Numbered from the stretch's first letter, positions 1-8,079 are shown. The stretch is 23,177 nt of DNA from DYHD01 sp037445375 (GCA_037445375.1 JBBIKS010000036.1:1-23177), one strand, 5' to 3'. A program made the numbers and translations. The notes: a model not told the origin generated them from the sequence alone.

Positions 1-44
1 CAGGACATTTCTATTTTGGTAAAAACAGGACATTTCTAAATTGG
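1..44. repeat. Two direct repeats at the window edge, possible IS end
   Basis: The 13-bp word CAGGACATTTCTA occurs at 1-13 and 26-38, each followed within a few bases by TTGG, giving two 19-bp near-copies with a 25-bp period. Short tandem motifs of this kind are common in the termini of some insertion sequences (IS21-type elements carry several terminal repeats). No transposase lies inside the window, so the mobile-element reading is inference. Confidence 0.35.
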
Positions 45-54
45 CTTGACAGGG

Positions 55-83
55 TTGACACATGGTATTGAGATTTTTATAAA
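55..83 (+). promoter_or_regulatory. Sigma70-type promoter for yajC-secDF
   Basis: A perfect -35 box TTGACA (55-60) is separated by exactly 17 bp from a TATAAA -10 box (78-83). Transcription would start near 90, leaving a leader of about 70 nt before the yajC start. The promoter lies just downstream of the edge repeats, so an insertion-sequence end may have contributed the -35 region. Confidence 0.7.
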
Positions 84-159
84 AGACTGTTACTATATTA
101 AGTTGAAGTTAAACTTAAAAAGAAATTTTTAGAAATATTAAAAATTATGGAGGTGCGCG

Positions 160-513
160 ATGTGCTTTTTTTCTGGCTTAATCACAGATGCTTATGCGAT
201 GGGAGCCCCACCGCAGAATAGCGGGCAGTCAGGGGGTATTGAAAGCTTTATCATGAGCCTTTTGCCGCTGATTTTGATATTTGTTGTATTTTATTTGCTC
301 CTGATTAGACCCCAGCAGAAGAAGGCTAAAGAACACAGGCAGATGTTAGACAACATCAAAAAGGGCGACAAGGTAATAACTACTGGCGGTATGTATGCAG
401 TCGTTGACTCCGTCGGCATGGAAACATTTACTATAAAAATCAGTGAGAATGTGAAGGTTAAGATTGGAAAACATCATATTATTTCTGTAAGAAGCGCTTC
501 AGACGAAGATTAA
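160..513 (+). CDS. yajC: Preprotein translocase accessory subunit YajC
   Basis: YajC is a small single-span inner-membrane protein that associates with SecDF and the SecYEG translocon. The 117-aa product has a strongly hydrophobic segment at about residues 31-49, followed at once by the family signature RPQQKKAKEHRQML and then a basic/acidic cytoplasmic tail containing the KKGDKVITTGG stretch typical of YajC. The length is in the usual 90-120 aa range. The ATG at 160 is preceded by GGAGG (149-153) at 6-nt spacing. It is the first gene of a yajC-secD-secF operon, 18 nt before secD, which is the common bacterial arrangement. The N-terminal extension (residues 1-25) is not conserved in the family, and nothing else is unusual. 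Confidence 0.95.
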   Translation: MCFFSGLITDAYAMGAPPQNSGQSGGIESFIMSLLPLILIFVVFYLLLIRPQQKKAKEHRQMLDNIKKGDKVITTGGMYAVVDSVGMETFTIKISENVKVKIGKHHIISVRSASDED

Positions 514-531
514 TCAGGAGATATGGTTTAG

Positions 532-2154
532 ATGAAAAAAGGCATACTGTGGCGAATTGTTCTCATTGTTTTAATTCTTATCTTATCTATAGTATTCTTT
601 TTGCCGAACACGCCTGTTTTTGAAAACATGCCAAAGTGGTGGAAAGAGACGATGCCTAATAAAGGCATCGTTTTAGGACTTGATTTGCAGGGAGGCTTGC
701 ATCTTGTCTTTGAAGTAGAAGAAGACAAGGCTGTTGATATTGCTACAGAAAGGGTAGTTGCAACCCTTGGCAGTTTATTTGAGAAGAAGAGCATAAAAGC
801 GGATATAAAAAAGGATGGTTTGTTTGTCCTTGTTTCGCCGGTTTCTGCTGATATTAGAAAAGCAATAGAAGATACTTATCCTGCCCTGTCGCTGATTGAG
901 AGCAAGGATCAGTTAAAATATAAATTTACAGCAAAAGAAATAGATAACATTAAAAAATCTGCCTCAGATCAGGTGCTCGAAATCATAAGAAACAGGATTG
1001 ACCAGTTCGGAGTTGCAGAACCGACTATTCATAGACAGGCAGAGAATGAGATCGTTATCCAATTGCCCGGCGTTAAAGACCCTAAAAGGGCTGTTGAATT
1101 AATAGGCAAAACCGCGATTTTAGAATTTAAGATTGTCAATGATGAATCCCCTCTTGCTGCTGAACTTCCCTCTTATGTGTTGCCTGAAGAGGAGAAATCT
1201 TTGCTTAACAAGTTCAGCGGCAGAATCGGTGATAATAATGTAATCTTGTTTCAGAGAGTTGTCAATAAAGAAACCGGAATGGTTACCAAGATGCCGATTC
1301 TCCTTAAAAAGGACACCTTGCTGGCAGGCGATACCCTTAGTGAAGCAAGGGTGAATATTGATCAGAGATTCAATGAACCCTATGTATCTATAACTTTTAA
1401 TCCCGCAGGCGCTAAAATCTTTGAGGATATTACCTCTCATAATGTCAAAAAAAGACTTGCTATAATACTTGATGGCAATGTATATTCAGCGCCGGTCATT
1501 CAGGAAAGGATAAGCGGCGGTAATGCCCAGATTACAGGAAATTTTACCCTTGACGAAGCAAAGGATCTTGCGCTTGTTTTAAGGGCAGGCGCTCTCCCAG
1601 CCCCGGTTAAGATGCTGCAAAATGTCACGGTTGGACCATCATTAGGCAAGGATTCTATTGATGCCGGCAAGCTGGCAGCTATTATGGGCGTAATACTGGT
1701 AATAGGTTTTATGATTTTATATTATAAAATATCAGGACTTATTGCAGATTTTGCGGTTGTTTTAAACATAATATTTCTGCTTGGCGCTATGGCATCCCTT
1801 AATGCTACTCTCACAATGCCGGGTATTGCGGGCATTATCCTTGCCATAGGCATAGCTGTTGACTCCAATGTCCTCATGTTTGAGAGAATGAGGGAAGAAT
1901 TAAGGTTAGGTAAGACGCCAAAGGCGGCAGTGGAAGGGGGTTATCATAAAGCCTTTTGGACTATATTTGATTCTCATGTTACGACACTTATTACAGCATT
2001 GGTATTGTTTCAGTTTGGCACTGGTCCGATTAAGGGTTTCGCAGTGACTTTGAGCCTTGGCATTACGATAAATCTATTTACAGCGCTTATTGGAACAAAA
2101 ACTATATTTGACATAATGCATTCAGGAAGGAATGTTAAGAGACTAAGCATATGA
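532..2154 (+). CDS. secD: Protein translocase subunit SecD
   Basis: SecD is an RND-superfamily inner-membrane protein. With SecF it uses the proton gradient to pull secreted proteins through SecYEG on the periplasmic side. The 540-aa product has an N-terminal transmembrane helix (about 7-24), the conserved GLDLQGG motif at 49-55, and a large periplasmic region with RNRIDQFGVAEP and IQLPGV. Next comes LRAGALPAPV, then five C-terminal membrane helices with the signature GIAVDSNVLMFERMREE. The length fits the ~500-620 aa family range. The start is ATG at 532 with AGGAGA about 11 nt upstream. The stop overlaps the secF start by 4 nt (ATGA), which implies translational coupling. Confidence 0.97.
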   Translation: MKKGILWRIVLIVLILILSIVFFLPNTPVFENMPKWWKETMPNKGIVLGLDLQGGLHLVFEVEEDKAVDIATERVVATLGSLFEKKSIKADIKKDGLFVLVSPVSADIRKAIEDTYPALSLIESKDQLKYKFTAKEIDNIKKSASDQVLEIIRNRIDQFGVAEPTIHRQAENEIVIQLPGVKDPKRAVELIGKTAILEFKIVNDESPLAAELPSYVLPEEEKSLLNKFSGRIGDNNVILFQRVVNKETGMVTKMPILLKKDTLLAGDTLSEARVNIDQRFNEPYVSITFNPAGAKIFEDITSHNVKKRLAIILDGNVYSAPVIQERISGGNAQITGNFTLDEAKDLALVLRAGALPAPVKMLQNVTVGPSLGKDSIDAGKLAAIMGVILVIGFMILYYKISGLIADFAVVLNIIFLLGAMASLNATLTMPGIAGIILAIGIAVDSNVLMFERMREELRLGKTPKAAVEGGYHKAFWTIFDSHVTTLITALVLFQFGTGPIKGFAVTLSLGITINLFTALIGTKTIFDIMHSGRNVKRLSI

Positions 2155-3068
2155 TAGAACTATTGAAAAATACAAATATAGACTTTATGGGTAAGAGGAA
2201 ATATACCTTTATCATTTCTGGCATACTTGTTTTGTTAGGCTTTTTTGCGCTTATTCAGATTGCCATCGGCAAAGCAAATATGGGGGTTGATTTTGTCGGC
2301 GGCACTGCAATTCAGGTGAAGTTTTCTCAACATGTTTCACTCAATGAAGTGAGGAAGGTGCTTGATGAGGGACAGATAAAGGATTTTGATCTGCAGGACA
2401 TGCCCACCGAGAACAAAATTTTAATAAGAATTAAAAAACAAGAAGAAAGACTTGGCGGCTTTTCTGAAAAGATTATAGAGACTATATCAGCGAGACTCAC
2501 GGAGAAGCAACCGGTTATTGACTCCGTTACCGAAATTGGTCCTAAGGTTGGGTCAAAATTACGAAAAGATGCCCTCTTTGCTACTATTATGTCCACCATA
2601 GGGCTGCTGATCTATGTAGCGTGGAGATTCCAATTTAGGTTTGGTGTGGGCGCAACGCTTGCAACTTTCCATGATGTTATTGCAGTGTTAGGCATTTTTT
2701 ACTTGTTGAATAAGGAAATTAATCTTGTATTAGTCAGTGCTCTGTTAACAATCGCCGGGTATTCCCTTACTGATACAGTAGTAGTCTTTGACAGAATAAG
2801 GGAAAATATAAAGAAATTATTGAAAGATCCTATTGAGGCTATAATCAACAAGAGCGTCAACGAAGTTCTCTCAAGGACTATAATAGTTTCTTTCACAACA
2901 TTTTTGGCTGCTCTTTCACTTTTCATTTTGGGCGGTGAAGTAATCCATGACTTTGCATTGGCTATTTTGATAGGAATTGCGATAGGAACCTACTCATCCA
3001 TATTTATAGCAAGTCCGATAGTTATGCTTTTAACAAAGAAGAAACAGGCTATTATTCGTAAAAAATAA
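2151..3068 (+). CDS. secF: Protein translocase subunit SecF
   Basis: SecF is the partner of SecD in the proton-driven secretion motor of the inner membrane. The 305-aa product has an N-terminal membrane helix (about 19-39), then the hallmark MGVDFVGGTAIQVKF at the start of the periplasmic domain. Five further hydrophobic helices follow, including SLTDTVVVFDRIREN, the SecF counterpart of the SecD helix-4 signature. The length is typical (about 300 aa). The ATG overlaps the secD stop in the sequence ATGA, so the two are translationally coupled. The gene closes the yajC-secD-secF operon and is followed by a repeat-containing spacer. Confidence 0.97.
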   Translation: MIELLKNTNIDFMGKRKYTFIISGILVLLGFFALIQIAIGKANMGVDFVGGTAIQVKFSQHVSLNEVRKVLDEGQIKDFDLQDMPTENKILIRIKKQEERLGGFSEKIIETISARLTEKQPVIDSVTEIGPKVGSKLRKDALFATIMSTIGLLIYVAWRFQFRFGVGATLATFHDVIAVLGIFYLLNKEINLVLVSALLTIAGYSLTDTVVVFDRIRENIKKLLKDPIEAIINKSVNEVLSRTIIVSFTTFLAALSLFILGGEVIHDFALAILIGIAIGTYSSIFIASPIVMLLTKKKQAIIRKK

Positions 3069-3090
3069 ATAGTTGATTTTTAACCAACCT

Positions 3091-3214
3091 GAGCGATTCT
3101 TTTAGGTAATTTTCTCTCATGACGGACGGAACGCCTGTCCTACTGATCATCATTAATCACCCATTGGGTAGGACAGCCGTCTCGGCTGTCGTGGGTTTGC
3201 CAATAAAATCGCTC
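3091..3214. repeat. MITE-like dispersed palindromic repeat, family A, copy 1
   Basis: This 124-bp element begins GAGCGATT and ends AATCGCTC, an 8-bp terminal inverted repeat. Inside are a 9-bp inverted pair CTGTCCTAC (3135-3143) / GTAGGACAG (3168-3176) and an 8-bp stem GACAGCCG-TCT-CGGCTGTC. A recognisably related copy lies at 11359-11470 in the opposite orientation, sharing the ends, the CGGCTGTC core and the CCAATAAAATCG segment. It carries no ORF. It is probably a non-autonomous palindromic element. Confidence 0.75.
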
Positions 3215-3404
3215 ATTTGGGTTTAAGTAATTTTCTGTATTCTTTTGTTATATATTTGGGAAATAATCAATATCAACCTTGAATAAAAGAGTGCGCAGAG
3301 AAAATCATAAAAACTGATAGATTCTCTTTTACTATCAAGATGTTTCTGCCGTGTTCTCTGCGGTTAATCGCATTATTCGTGTTAATTTAGGTTCTATTAA
3401 GTAG
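3215..3404. other. Rest of secF-recJ intergenic spacer
   Basis: This is AT-rich non-coding sequence between the family A repeat and recJ. It contains a loose inverted pair, GCGCAGAGAA (around 3292) and TTCTCTGCGG (around 3354), a motif type often seen in dispersed intergenic repeats. I see no ORF, no convincing -35/-10 pair and no structured RNA. The recJ promoter, if separate, was not identified. Confidence 0.4.
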
Positions 3405-3410
3405 GTGATA

Positions 3411-5156
3411 ATGGCAGTTGATAAATTAAATTGTAGATGGTATGTAAACAAGACAAACCACGAATATGTTGAATACATTTCTAAAATTGCCTCTGTCTCG
3501 CCTGTCTGCGCCCAAATCCTTATAAACAGGGGGTTAAAGACCCCTGAACAGATTGAATTTTTTTTAAACCCTCATTTAAGCAGGTTATCCGACCCCTTTG
3601 ACCTCATAGGTATGAAAGAGGCAGTCAAGAGAATCATGTTGGCAAAAAAAAACAATGAAAAAGTCCTGATATGCGGGGATTATGATGCTGATGGTATAAC
3701 TGCCACTTCCATCATGCTTGAGGGACTTAAAAAGTTTGCAATAGATGTAGATTATTTTATCCCCAATAGGTTATCCGATGGTTACGGATTTGGGAGTTCG
3801 GGTGTTGATAAAGCTGTATCAATTGGTGCGGGTTTAATTATCACTGTAGATTGCGGGATTAGCTCCTTTGATACTGTGGCAAGAGCTAATAGCCGGGGTA
3901 TTGATGTAATAATCACAGACCATCACGAACCTTCAAAGAATCTTAGCAAAGATAAACCTATATTATTGCCTGATGCAGCCGCTATTGTTAATCCAAAAAT
4001 AGGTTCGTGTTCATATCATCAATCTTTCTTATCGGGTGCAGGTGTAGCTTTTAAGGTAGTTCAGGCGCTTTTTGGGAAAACCGATGATATACATGAACTT
4101 TTAGATCTCGTAGCACTCGGAACTGCTGCAGATGTAGTGCCCATCCTCGGAGATAACAGAATATTCATCAAGGAAGGAATTAATTTTATCCACTCAGGAC
4201 AAAGGGTTGGCATTAGGGCATTGAAGTCAGCAGCCGGCGTAAAGTCAGATTTTTTCAAGTCATCATTTTTGAGTTTTATCCTGATCCCGCGAATAAATGC
4301 TGCAGGAAGAATATCTGATGCTACCAATGTGGTAAAGCTCTTGACAACTAAATCTGATGCAGAGGCAGAGGAATTATCTTTATGGCTTAATGATCTGAAT
4401 ATTCAAAGGCAGCAGATTGATGAAAGCGTATATAATGAGGCAATGGTAAAGGTTAATGAAATGGATTCAATAGAGGGTGCAGTAGTTATTGCTTCTGAAG
4501 GCTGGCATCCTGGAGTAATAGGAATTGTAGCGGCAAGGATTGCAGAGATGTATTACCGTCCTACCTTTGTTTTTGCTTTAAAGGATGGTTTTGCAAAAGG
4601 CTCATGCCGCAGTATCCCGCCTTTTGATATTCATGGTGGCCTTGAATTATGCAGCGACCTGCTTATCGCCTTTGGTGGGCATAAACAGGCTGCTGGTTTG
4701 AGCTTATCAGCATCTAATATAGACACATTCAAGAATCGGATATCCAGTATTGTCTTAAGCAGTGTTGTAGCAGAGGAACTAATTCCGTCAATGAATATTG
4801 ATGTGTCTGTCAGGTTTGCTGACATTAATCACTCTCTGATCAATGAAATTTCAAACCTTGAGCCTTTCGGGTATGGAAATGAAGAACCATTGTTCGGGAC
4901 GAAAGGGCTTGAGGCAACAAAACCAAGAATCGTCGGGAACAACCACTTGAAGATGTATCTCAGGCAGAATGGACGAGGACTTGACAGCATAGGCTTTGAT
5001 TTTGGACATCATTTAGAAATGGTTGAGAGCAATGCATTTATTGATGCAGCCTTCTATCCAACTATAAATGAGTGGGATGGGGGCAAGTATTTACAATTAA
5101 ACCTTAAGGCAATAAGGCCGGCAAAAAATGAAAATAACGATTCAGGACTTTATTAA
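3411..5156 (+). CDS. recJ: Single-stranded-DNA-specific exonuclease RecJ
   Basis: RecJ is a 5'-3' ssDNA exonuclease of the DHH phosphoesterase superfamily, used in recombination and mismatch or base-excision repair in the cytoplasm. Metal-binding motifs are clear: ICGDYDADG near residues 87-95, ITVDCG, TDHHEP near 169-174, and LGTAADVVP. After the linker motif RINAAGR comes the DHHA1 domain with GWHPGVIGIVAARI and GGHKQAAG, then the C-terminal OB-like region. About 581 aa matches the family (about 560-600). The reading frame is open from a GTG at 3405, but no ribosome site precedes it. I prefer the ATG at 3411, although AGGTGA lies unusually close to it, so the exact start is uncertain. The 3' end overlaps panB by 29 nt. 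Confidence 0.95.
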   Translation: MAVDKLNCRWYVNKTNHEYVEYISKIASVSPVCAQILINRGLKTPEQIEFFLNPHLSRLSDPFDLIGMKEAVKRIMLAKKNNEKVLICGDYDADGITATSIMLEGLKKFAIDVDYFIPNRLSDGYGFGSSGVDKAVSIGAGLIITVDCGISSFDTVARANSRGIDVIITDHHEPSKNLSKDKPILLPDAAAIVNPKIGSCSYHQSFLSGAGVAFKVVQALFGKTDDIHELLDLVALGTAADVVPILGDNRIFIKEGINFIHSGQRVGIRALKSAAGVKSDFFKSSFLSFILIPRINAAGRISDATNVVKLLTTKSDAEAEELSLWLNDLNIQRQQIDESVYNEAMVKVNEMDSIEGAVVIASEGWHPGVIGIVAARIAEMYYRPTFVFALKDGFAKGSCRSIPPFDIHGGLELCSDLLIAFGGHKQAAGLSLSASNIDTFKNRISSIVLSSVVAEELIPSMNIDVSVRFADINHSLINEISNLEPFGYGNEEPLFGTKGLEATKPRIVGNNHLKMYLRQNGRGLDSIGFDFGHHLEMVESNAFIDAAFYPTINEWDGGKYLQLNLKAIRPAKNENNDSGLY

Positions 5157-5919
5157 AAAGAAACAAGCAAAAAAGAAGATTTCCATGCTTACAGCTTATG
5201 ATTACCCTTTTGCCAAGATAGTAGATGAAGCTCAGATAGACGCTATTTTGGTAGGAGATTCCGTTGCGATGGTTGTTCAAGGGCTCGAAAATACACTCCC
5301 AGTTACAATGGATGAGATGATTTATCACACAAGGATGGTATCGAGGGCAGCCGCAAGAGCTATGGTAATCGGGGATATGCCCTATCTGTCTTACCAGATA
5401 AGCATTGAAGATGCTATTAGAAACGCAGGCAGATTTCTTAAGGAAGGGGGATCCCAAGCAGTAAAACTTGAGGGCGGCAGGGATGTAGCAGAAATAGTAA
5501 AAGCCTTGACTAAATCAGAAATACCTGTTATGGCGCATATAGGGCTGACCCCTCATGCAATACACAGGATGGGCTACAAGGTTCAGGGCAAGACAGAAGA
5601 AGCCGCTCATAGGCTTATAGAGGATGCCAAGATACTGGAAGATGCCGGAGCTTTTTCTTTAATACTGGAAGCTATACCATCTGAACTTGCACGAAAGATA
5701 ACAGATGAACTCTCTATTCCTACCATTGGTATCGGGGCAGGACCTTTTTGCGATGGACAGATACTCGTATTGCATGATGTTTTAGGATTATTTGAGAGAT
5801 TTTTACCTAAATTTGCAAAAAGATATGCAAACCTAAAAGATGAAGCCCTTAATGTAATAAAGGATTATAAAAAAGAGGTTGAAGAAGAGGTTTTTCCGGG
5901 CAAAGAACACAGTTTTTAA
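5128..5919 (+). CDS. panB: 3-methyl-2-oxobutanoate hydroxymethyltransferase
   Basis: PanB transfers a hydroxymethyl group from 5,10-methylene-tetrahydrofolate to alpha-ketoisovalerate to make ketopantoate, the first committed step of pantothenate/CoA synthesis. The 263-aa TIM-barrel protein shows the metal and substrate residues in their usual contexts: LVGDS (Asp44), GDMPYLSYQ (Asp83), VKLEGG (Lys113, Glu115), HIGLTPH, the catalytic LEAIP (Glu181) and IGIGAGPFCDGQILVLHD. The length is typical (about 265 aa). It starts inside the end of recJ in another frame (29-nt overlap) with only a weak upstream purine run, so translation may depend on recJ. The other pantothenate genes are not in the window. 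Confidence 0.96.
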   Translation: MKITIQDFIKKKQAKKKISMLTAYDYPFAKIVDEAQIDAILVGDSVAMVVQGLENTLPVTMDEMIYHTRMVSRAAARAMVIGDMPYLSYQISIEDAIRNAGRFLKEGGSQAVKLEGGRDVAEIVKALTKSEIPVMAHIGLTPHAIHRMGYKVQGKTEEAAHRLIEDAKILEDAGAFSLILEAIPSELARKITDELSIPTIGIGAGPFCDGQILVLHDVLGLFERFLPKFAKRYANLKDEALNVIKDYKKEVEEEVFPGKEHSF

Positions 5920-5928
5920 ATGAAAACA

Positions 5929-6012
5929 GGGTCAGGTTTTGAATATTGACATTGAAATTAAAAAAAGCTTTCTTATTGCATTTATAAAATGTCAATATTC
6001 AAAACCTGACCC
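5929..6012. repeat. Perfect 25-bp inverted repeat (REP/MITE-like palindrome)
   Basis: The arms at 5929-5953 and 5988-6012 are exact reverse complements (25 of 25), separated by a 34-nt AT-rich spacer. The outer end reads GGGTCAGGTTTTGAATATTG. Motifs beginning GGGTCAGG are familiar in bacterial genomes as palindromic units linked to IS200-like (RAYT/Y1) transposases; I recall this from general knowledge and did not search. The element fills the gap between the convergent panB and ndk genes and could act as a bidirectional mRNA 3'-end structure, although it lacks a terminal T run. Confidence 0.85.
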
Positions 6013-6020
6013 CAATCTTT

Positions 6021-6434
6021 TTATAGTATCTCTAATTGCGAGAAGAAATAAGGTATCTCGAAATCGGCTGATTCGGGTTTATCAGAGCCGTGAACTATGT
6101 TTCTTTCTATATCATCTGCAAAATCCTTTCTGATAGTTCCTTGTTTAGCCTCTGCTGGATTTGTTGCCCCCATTATTTCCCTTACCTTCGATATTGCATT
6201 TTCTCCCTCAATTATCATAACTACAATTGGACCTTCGGACATGAAATCAGTCAGGCTGTCATAAAAGGGTCTTTCCATGTGGACAATGTAAAAGCCCTTT
6301 GCGCTTTCTTTAGAAAGTTTTATCTTTTTCAGCGCCGCAATCCTCAATCCGTTCTTTTCAAAACGACTTATAACCTCTCCAATGATATTTTTTTTCACAC
6401 CGTCAGGTTTAATAATTGTTAATGTCCTTTGCAA
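6021..6434 (-). CDS. ndk: Nucleoside diphosphate kinase
   Basis: Ndk moves the gamma-phosphate of ATP to NDPs through a phosphohistidine, balancing the nucleotide pools. The 137-aa protein contains IIKPDGVKKNIIGE at the N terminus, the RPFY substrate-binding region, MGATNPAEAKQGTIR, and the active site NIVHGSD with the catalytic His at residue 115. The length is standard. The start codon is TTG (6432-6434): a strong AGGAGGAGA lies directly upstream and there is no usable ATG before the conserved N terminus. It lies 61 nt downstream of mdh on the same strand and is probably co-transcribed with it. Confidence 0.96.
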   Translation of the reverse strand: MQRTLTIIKPDGVKKNIIGEVISRFEKNGLRIAALKKIKLSKESAKGFYIVHMERPFYDSLTDFMSEGPIVVMIIEGENAISKVREIMGATNPAEAKQGTIRKDFADDIERNIVHGSDKPESADFEIPYFFSQLEIL

Positions 6435-6495
6435 ATCTCCTCCTAAAAATAGTTAGTCCGAAACTCTTAACTTGAATTTCCCAGCAGCAAGCAAT

Positions 6496-7422
6496 TTATA
6501 TCTTCAGCTCATCAATGATTGACCTTACCGATTTAGCAGACTTCTGGAATTCCTCTGTTTCTTCTTTGTTTAATTTAAGCTCAATAATCTTCTCTACCCC
6601 ACCGCTGCCCAATATCGCAGGGACACCATTGTGAACATCCTTGACCCCGTATTCACCATTAAGATAAGCAGAGCAAGGAAGTATACGTTTTTCATCGAGT
6701 AAGATAGCCTTCACCATCTCAAATGTAGCTGCTGCAGGAGCATAAAAAGCACTCCCAGTTTTTAATAAGGCTACAATTTCAGCGCCGCCTTCTCTTGTTC
6801 TATGTATCAGGGCATCTATTTTTTCCTTTGGCAGCAGTTCAGTCAGAGGCACTCCTTTGACGGTTGTGAATCTTGGCATAGGCACCATTGCAACACCATG
6901 TCCTCCTAAAACGAGAGCTTCTACATCCTTTGGTGCAACATTGAATTCCCACGCAACAAATGTCCTGAAACGCGCTGAATCCAAAACCCCACCCATGCCG
7001 ATAACACGAGAAGGTTTAAAACCTGATGTTTTGAAACTGAGATATGCCATAGCATCCATAGGATTTGTCACTACTATAATTATCGCATTTGGAGATAGCT
7101 CTGCTGCTTTCTTCGTAACGCCTGATACCACCTCTGCATTTGCAGCAAGGAGTTGTTCTCTTAACATACCGGGCTTTCTTGGAAAACCAGCAGTTATTAC
7201 TATCACATCTGAATTGGCTGTAGGGCCAAAATCATTCGTTCCAATAACTGATGATGATGAACCCCACAATGGGCATGCCTGCGAAAGATCCAATGCCTTC
7301 CCCTGAGGCACCCCCTCCATGATATCCTGAATTGTAACATCAGCCAGTCCAGACTGAGCAACTAATTGGGCAAGTGATGCGCCCACATTTCCCGCGCCGA
7401 TTACTGAAACCTTTTTTTTCAT
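6496..7422 (-). CDS. mdh: Malate dehydrogenase (LDH-like type)
   Basis: This enzyme catalyses NAD-dependent interconversion of malate and oxaloacetate in the TCA cycle. The 308-aa Rossmann protein begins with VIGAGNVGASLA (glycine-rich loop at 9-14). Asp33 sits at the end of strand 2, the residue that selects NAD over NADP. The substrate loop reads AGFPRKPGMLREQLL, with Arg82 and Arg88. Arg rather than Gln at the discriminating position points to malate rather than lactate. VTNPMD (Asn120) and GGHG (catalytic His175) are intact, and the C terminus has VPAILGSGGVEKI. GAGGTTATTT precedes the ATG. The two enzymes mdh and ndk form a minus-strand pair. Confidence 0.95.
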   Translation of the reverse strand: MKKKVSVIGAGNVGASLAQLVAQSGLADVTIQDIMEGVPQGKALDLSQACPLWGSSSSVIGTNDFGPTANSDVIVITAGFPRKPGMLREQLLAANAEVVSGVTKKAAELSPNAIIIVVTNPMDAMAYLSFKTSGFKPSRVIGMGGVLDSARFRTFVAWEFNVAPKDVEALVLGGHGVAMVPMPRFTTVKGVPLTELLPKEKIDALIHRTREGGAEIVALLKTGSAFYAPAAATFEMVKAILLDEKRILPCSAYLNGEYGVKDVHNGVPAILGSGGVEKIIELKLNKEETEEFQKSAKSVRSIIDELKI

Positions 7423-7602
7423 AAATAACCTCTTTTGTATTTATTGATGCTGCCGTTTATAGCTTTTTTATAATCATTAACTTAAACTATCATGAGCCAT
7501 TGGCTAACAAAGGAGAATAAAAATCCGCAACCGCTAAGATCTGCCTGTATCAATAGACAGATGAGAGAAATCTGCATAAAGAATCACTCAATTTATACAC
7601 AA

Positions 7603-7836
7603 TCATCCACACAATGAAAACGGAGCCAGAACTTTAACCCTCACAAAGTCATTGTCATAATCAACGGTATATTCAGCCCTGAATGAGCGAATATATATTT
7701 CCAATTTTTTGAGGTTATGTTTATTGTTGTCCAGCAATAATTCGACATCATCATACACAGTGCAAAGACCCTCAAGATTTCTTTTAAATTCTTGCAGGTG
7801 TTGAGGATGATTAAAGCCGCGTATATCTATAAGCAT
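7603..7836 (-). CDS. Small TusA/SirA-like protein lacking the catalytic Cys (putative)
   Basis: The 77-aa product begins IDIRGFNHPQHLQEFKRNLEG and continues to VELLLDNNKHNLKKLEIYIRS and a C-terminal YDNDFVRVKV strand. The pattern (beta strand, G-x-x-[C]-P-x-x helix N-cap, acidic/Asn turn after strand 2, second helix, two strands) resembles TusA-family sulfur carriers. The Cys of their CPxP motif is replaced here by His (NHPQH), so sulfur transfer by the usual route is not possible. A lone Cys lies two residues from the C terminus. No clear ribosome site precedes the ATG. It sits between fabD and mdh on the same strand. The family assignment is by eye, and it could be an unrelated alpha/beta protein. 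Confidence 0.5.
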   Translation of the reverse strand: MLIDIRGFNHPQHLQEFKRNLEGLCTVYDDVELLLDNNKHNLKKLEIYIRSFRAEYTVDYDNDFVRVKVLAPFSLCG

Positions 7837-7890
7837 TTTTTATAATAAATCAAAAACATCTTGATTAAAGCTTTAAGACTCAGACTCTCG

Positions 7891-7940
7891 AAAAAAGTCC
7901 TGAATTTTAATGTAGCCGCAAACTTCAGTTTGCGGTTTTT
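7891..7940 (+). repeat. Hairpin repeat, terminator-like, family C copy 1
   Basis: CCGCAAACT-TC-AGTTTGCGG (7916-7935) is a perfect 9-bp stem followed by TTTTT (7936-7940), the form of a rho-independent terminator for plus-strand transcripts. The flanking genes are on the minus strand, so it would not end them. The element plus about 25 nt of upstream flank (AAAAGTC...GCCGCAAACT) recurs with variations at 19734-19790, so it belongs to a dispersed repeat family. Confidence 0.6.
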
Positions 7941-7987
7941 CTTTGTTTTAAATTAAGCGATTCTATATGCTGGAAGACTTTTAATTA

Positions 7988-8024
7988 GAAAGCAAGATAA
8001 GGATGATATCCTAATCTTGCTTTC
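7988..8024 (-). terminator. Stem-loop downstream of fabD
   Basis: GAAAGCAAGAT (7988-7998) pairs with ATCTTGCTTTC (8014-8024). After one mismatch the stem continues with AGGAT/ATCCT around a 3-nt loop. It lies about 55 nt past the fabD stop. No long T run follows on the minus strand, so it may be a weak terminator or an mRNA-stabilising structure. Confidence 0.45.
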
Positions 8025-8079
8025 CCCTAACTTAATTCACATTACTATTTTTTTAAAACTACCCACTCACAAGACCTGA

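Noticed and set aside
5939..6133. Plus-strand 64-aa frame after panB
   Set aside because: It starts inside the 25-bp inverted repeat and runs antisense through ndk; there is no ribosome site or family pattern.
6857..7306. 149-aa plus-strand frame opposite mdh
   Set aside because: It is a shadow of the well-supported mdh gene, with no ribosome site and biased composition.
7916..7940. Terminator for fabD
   Set aside because: The T run is on the plus strand only, while fabD is transcribed on the minus strand; it was kept as a repeat instead.
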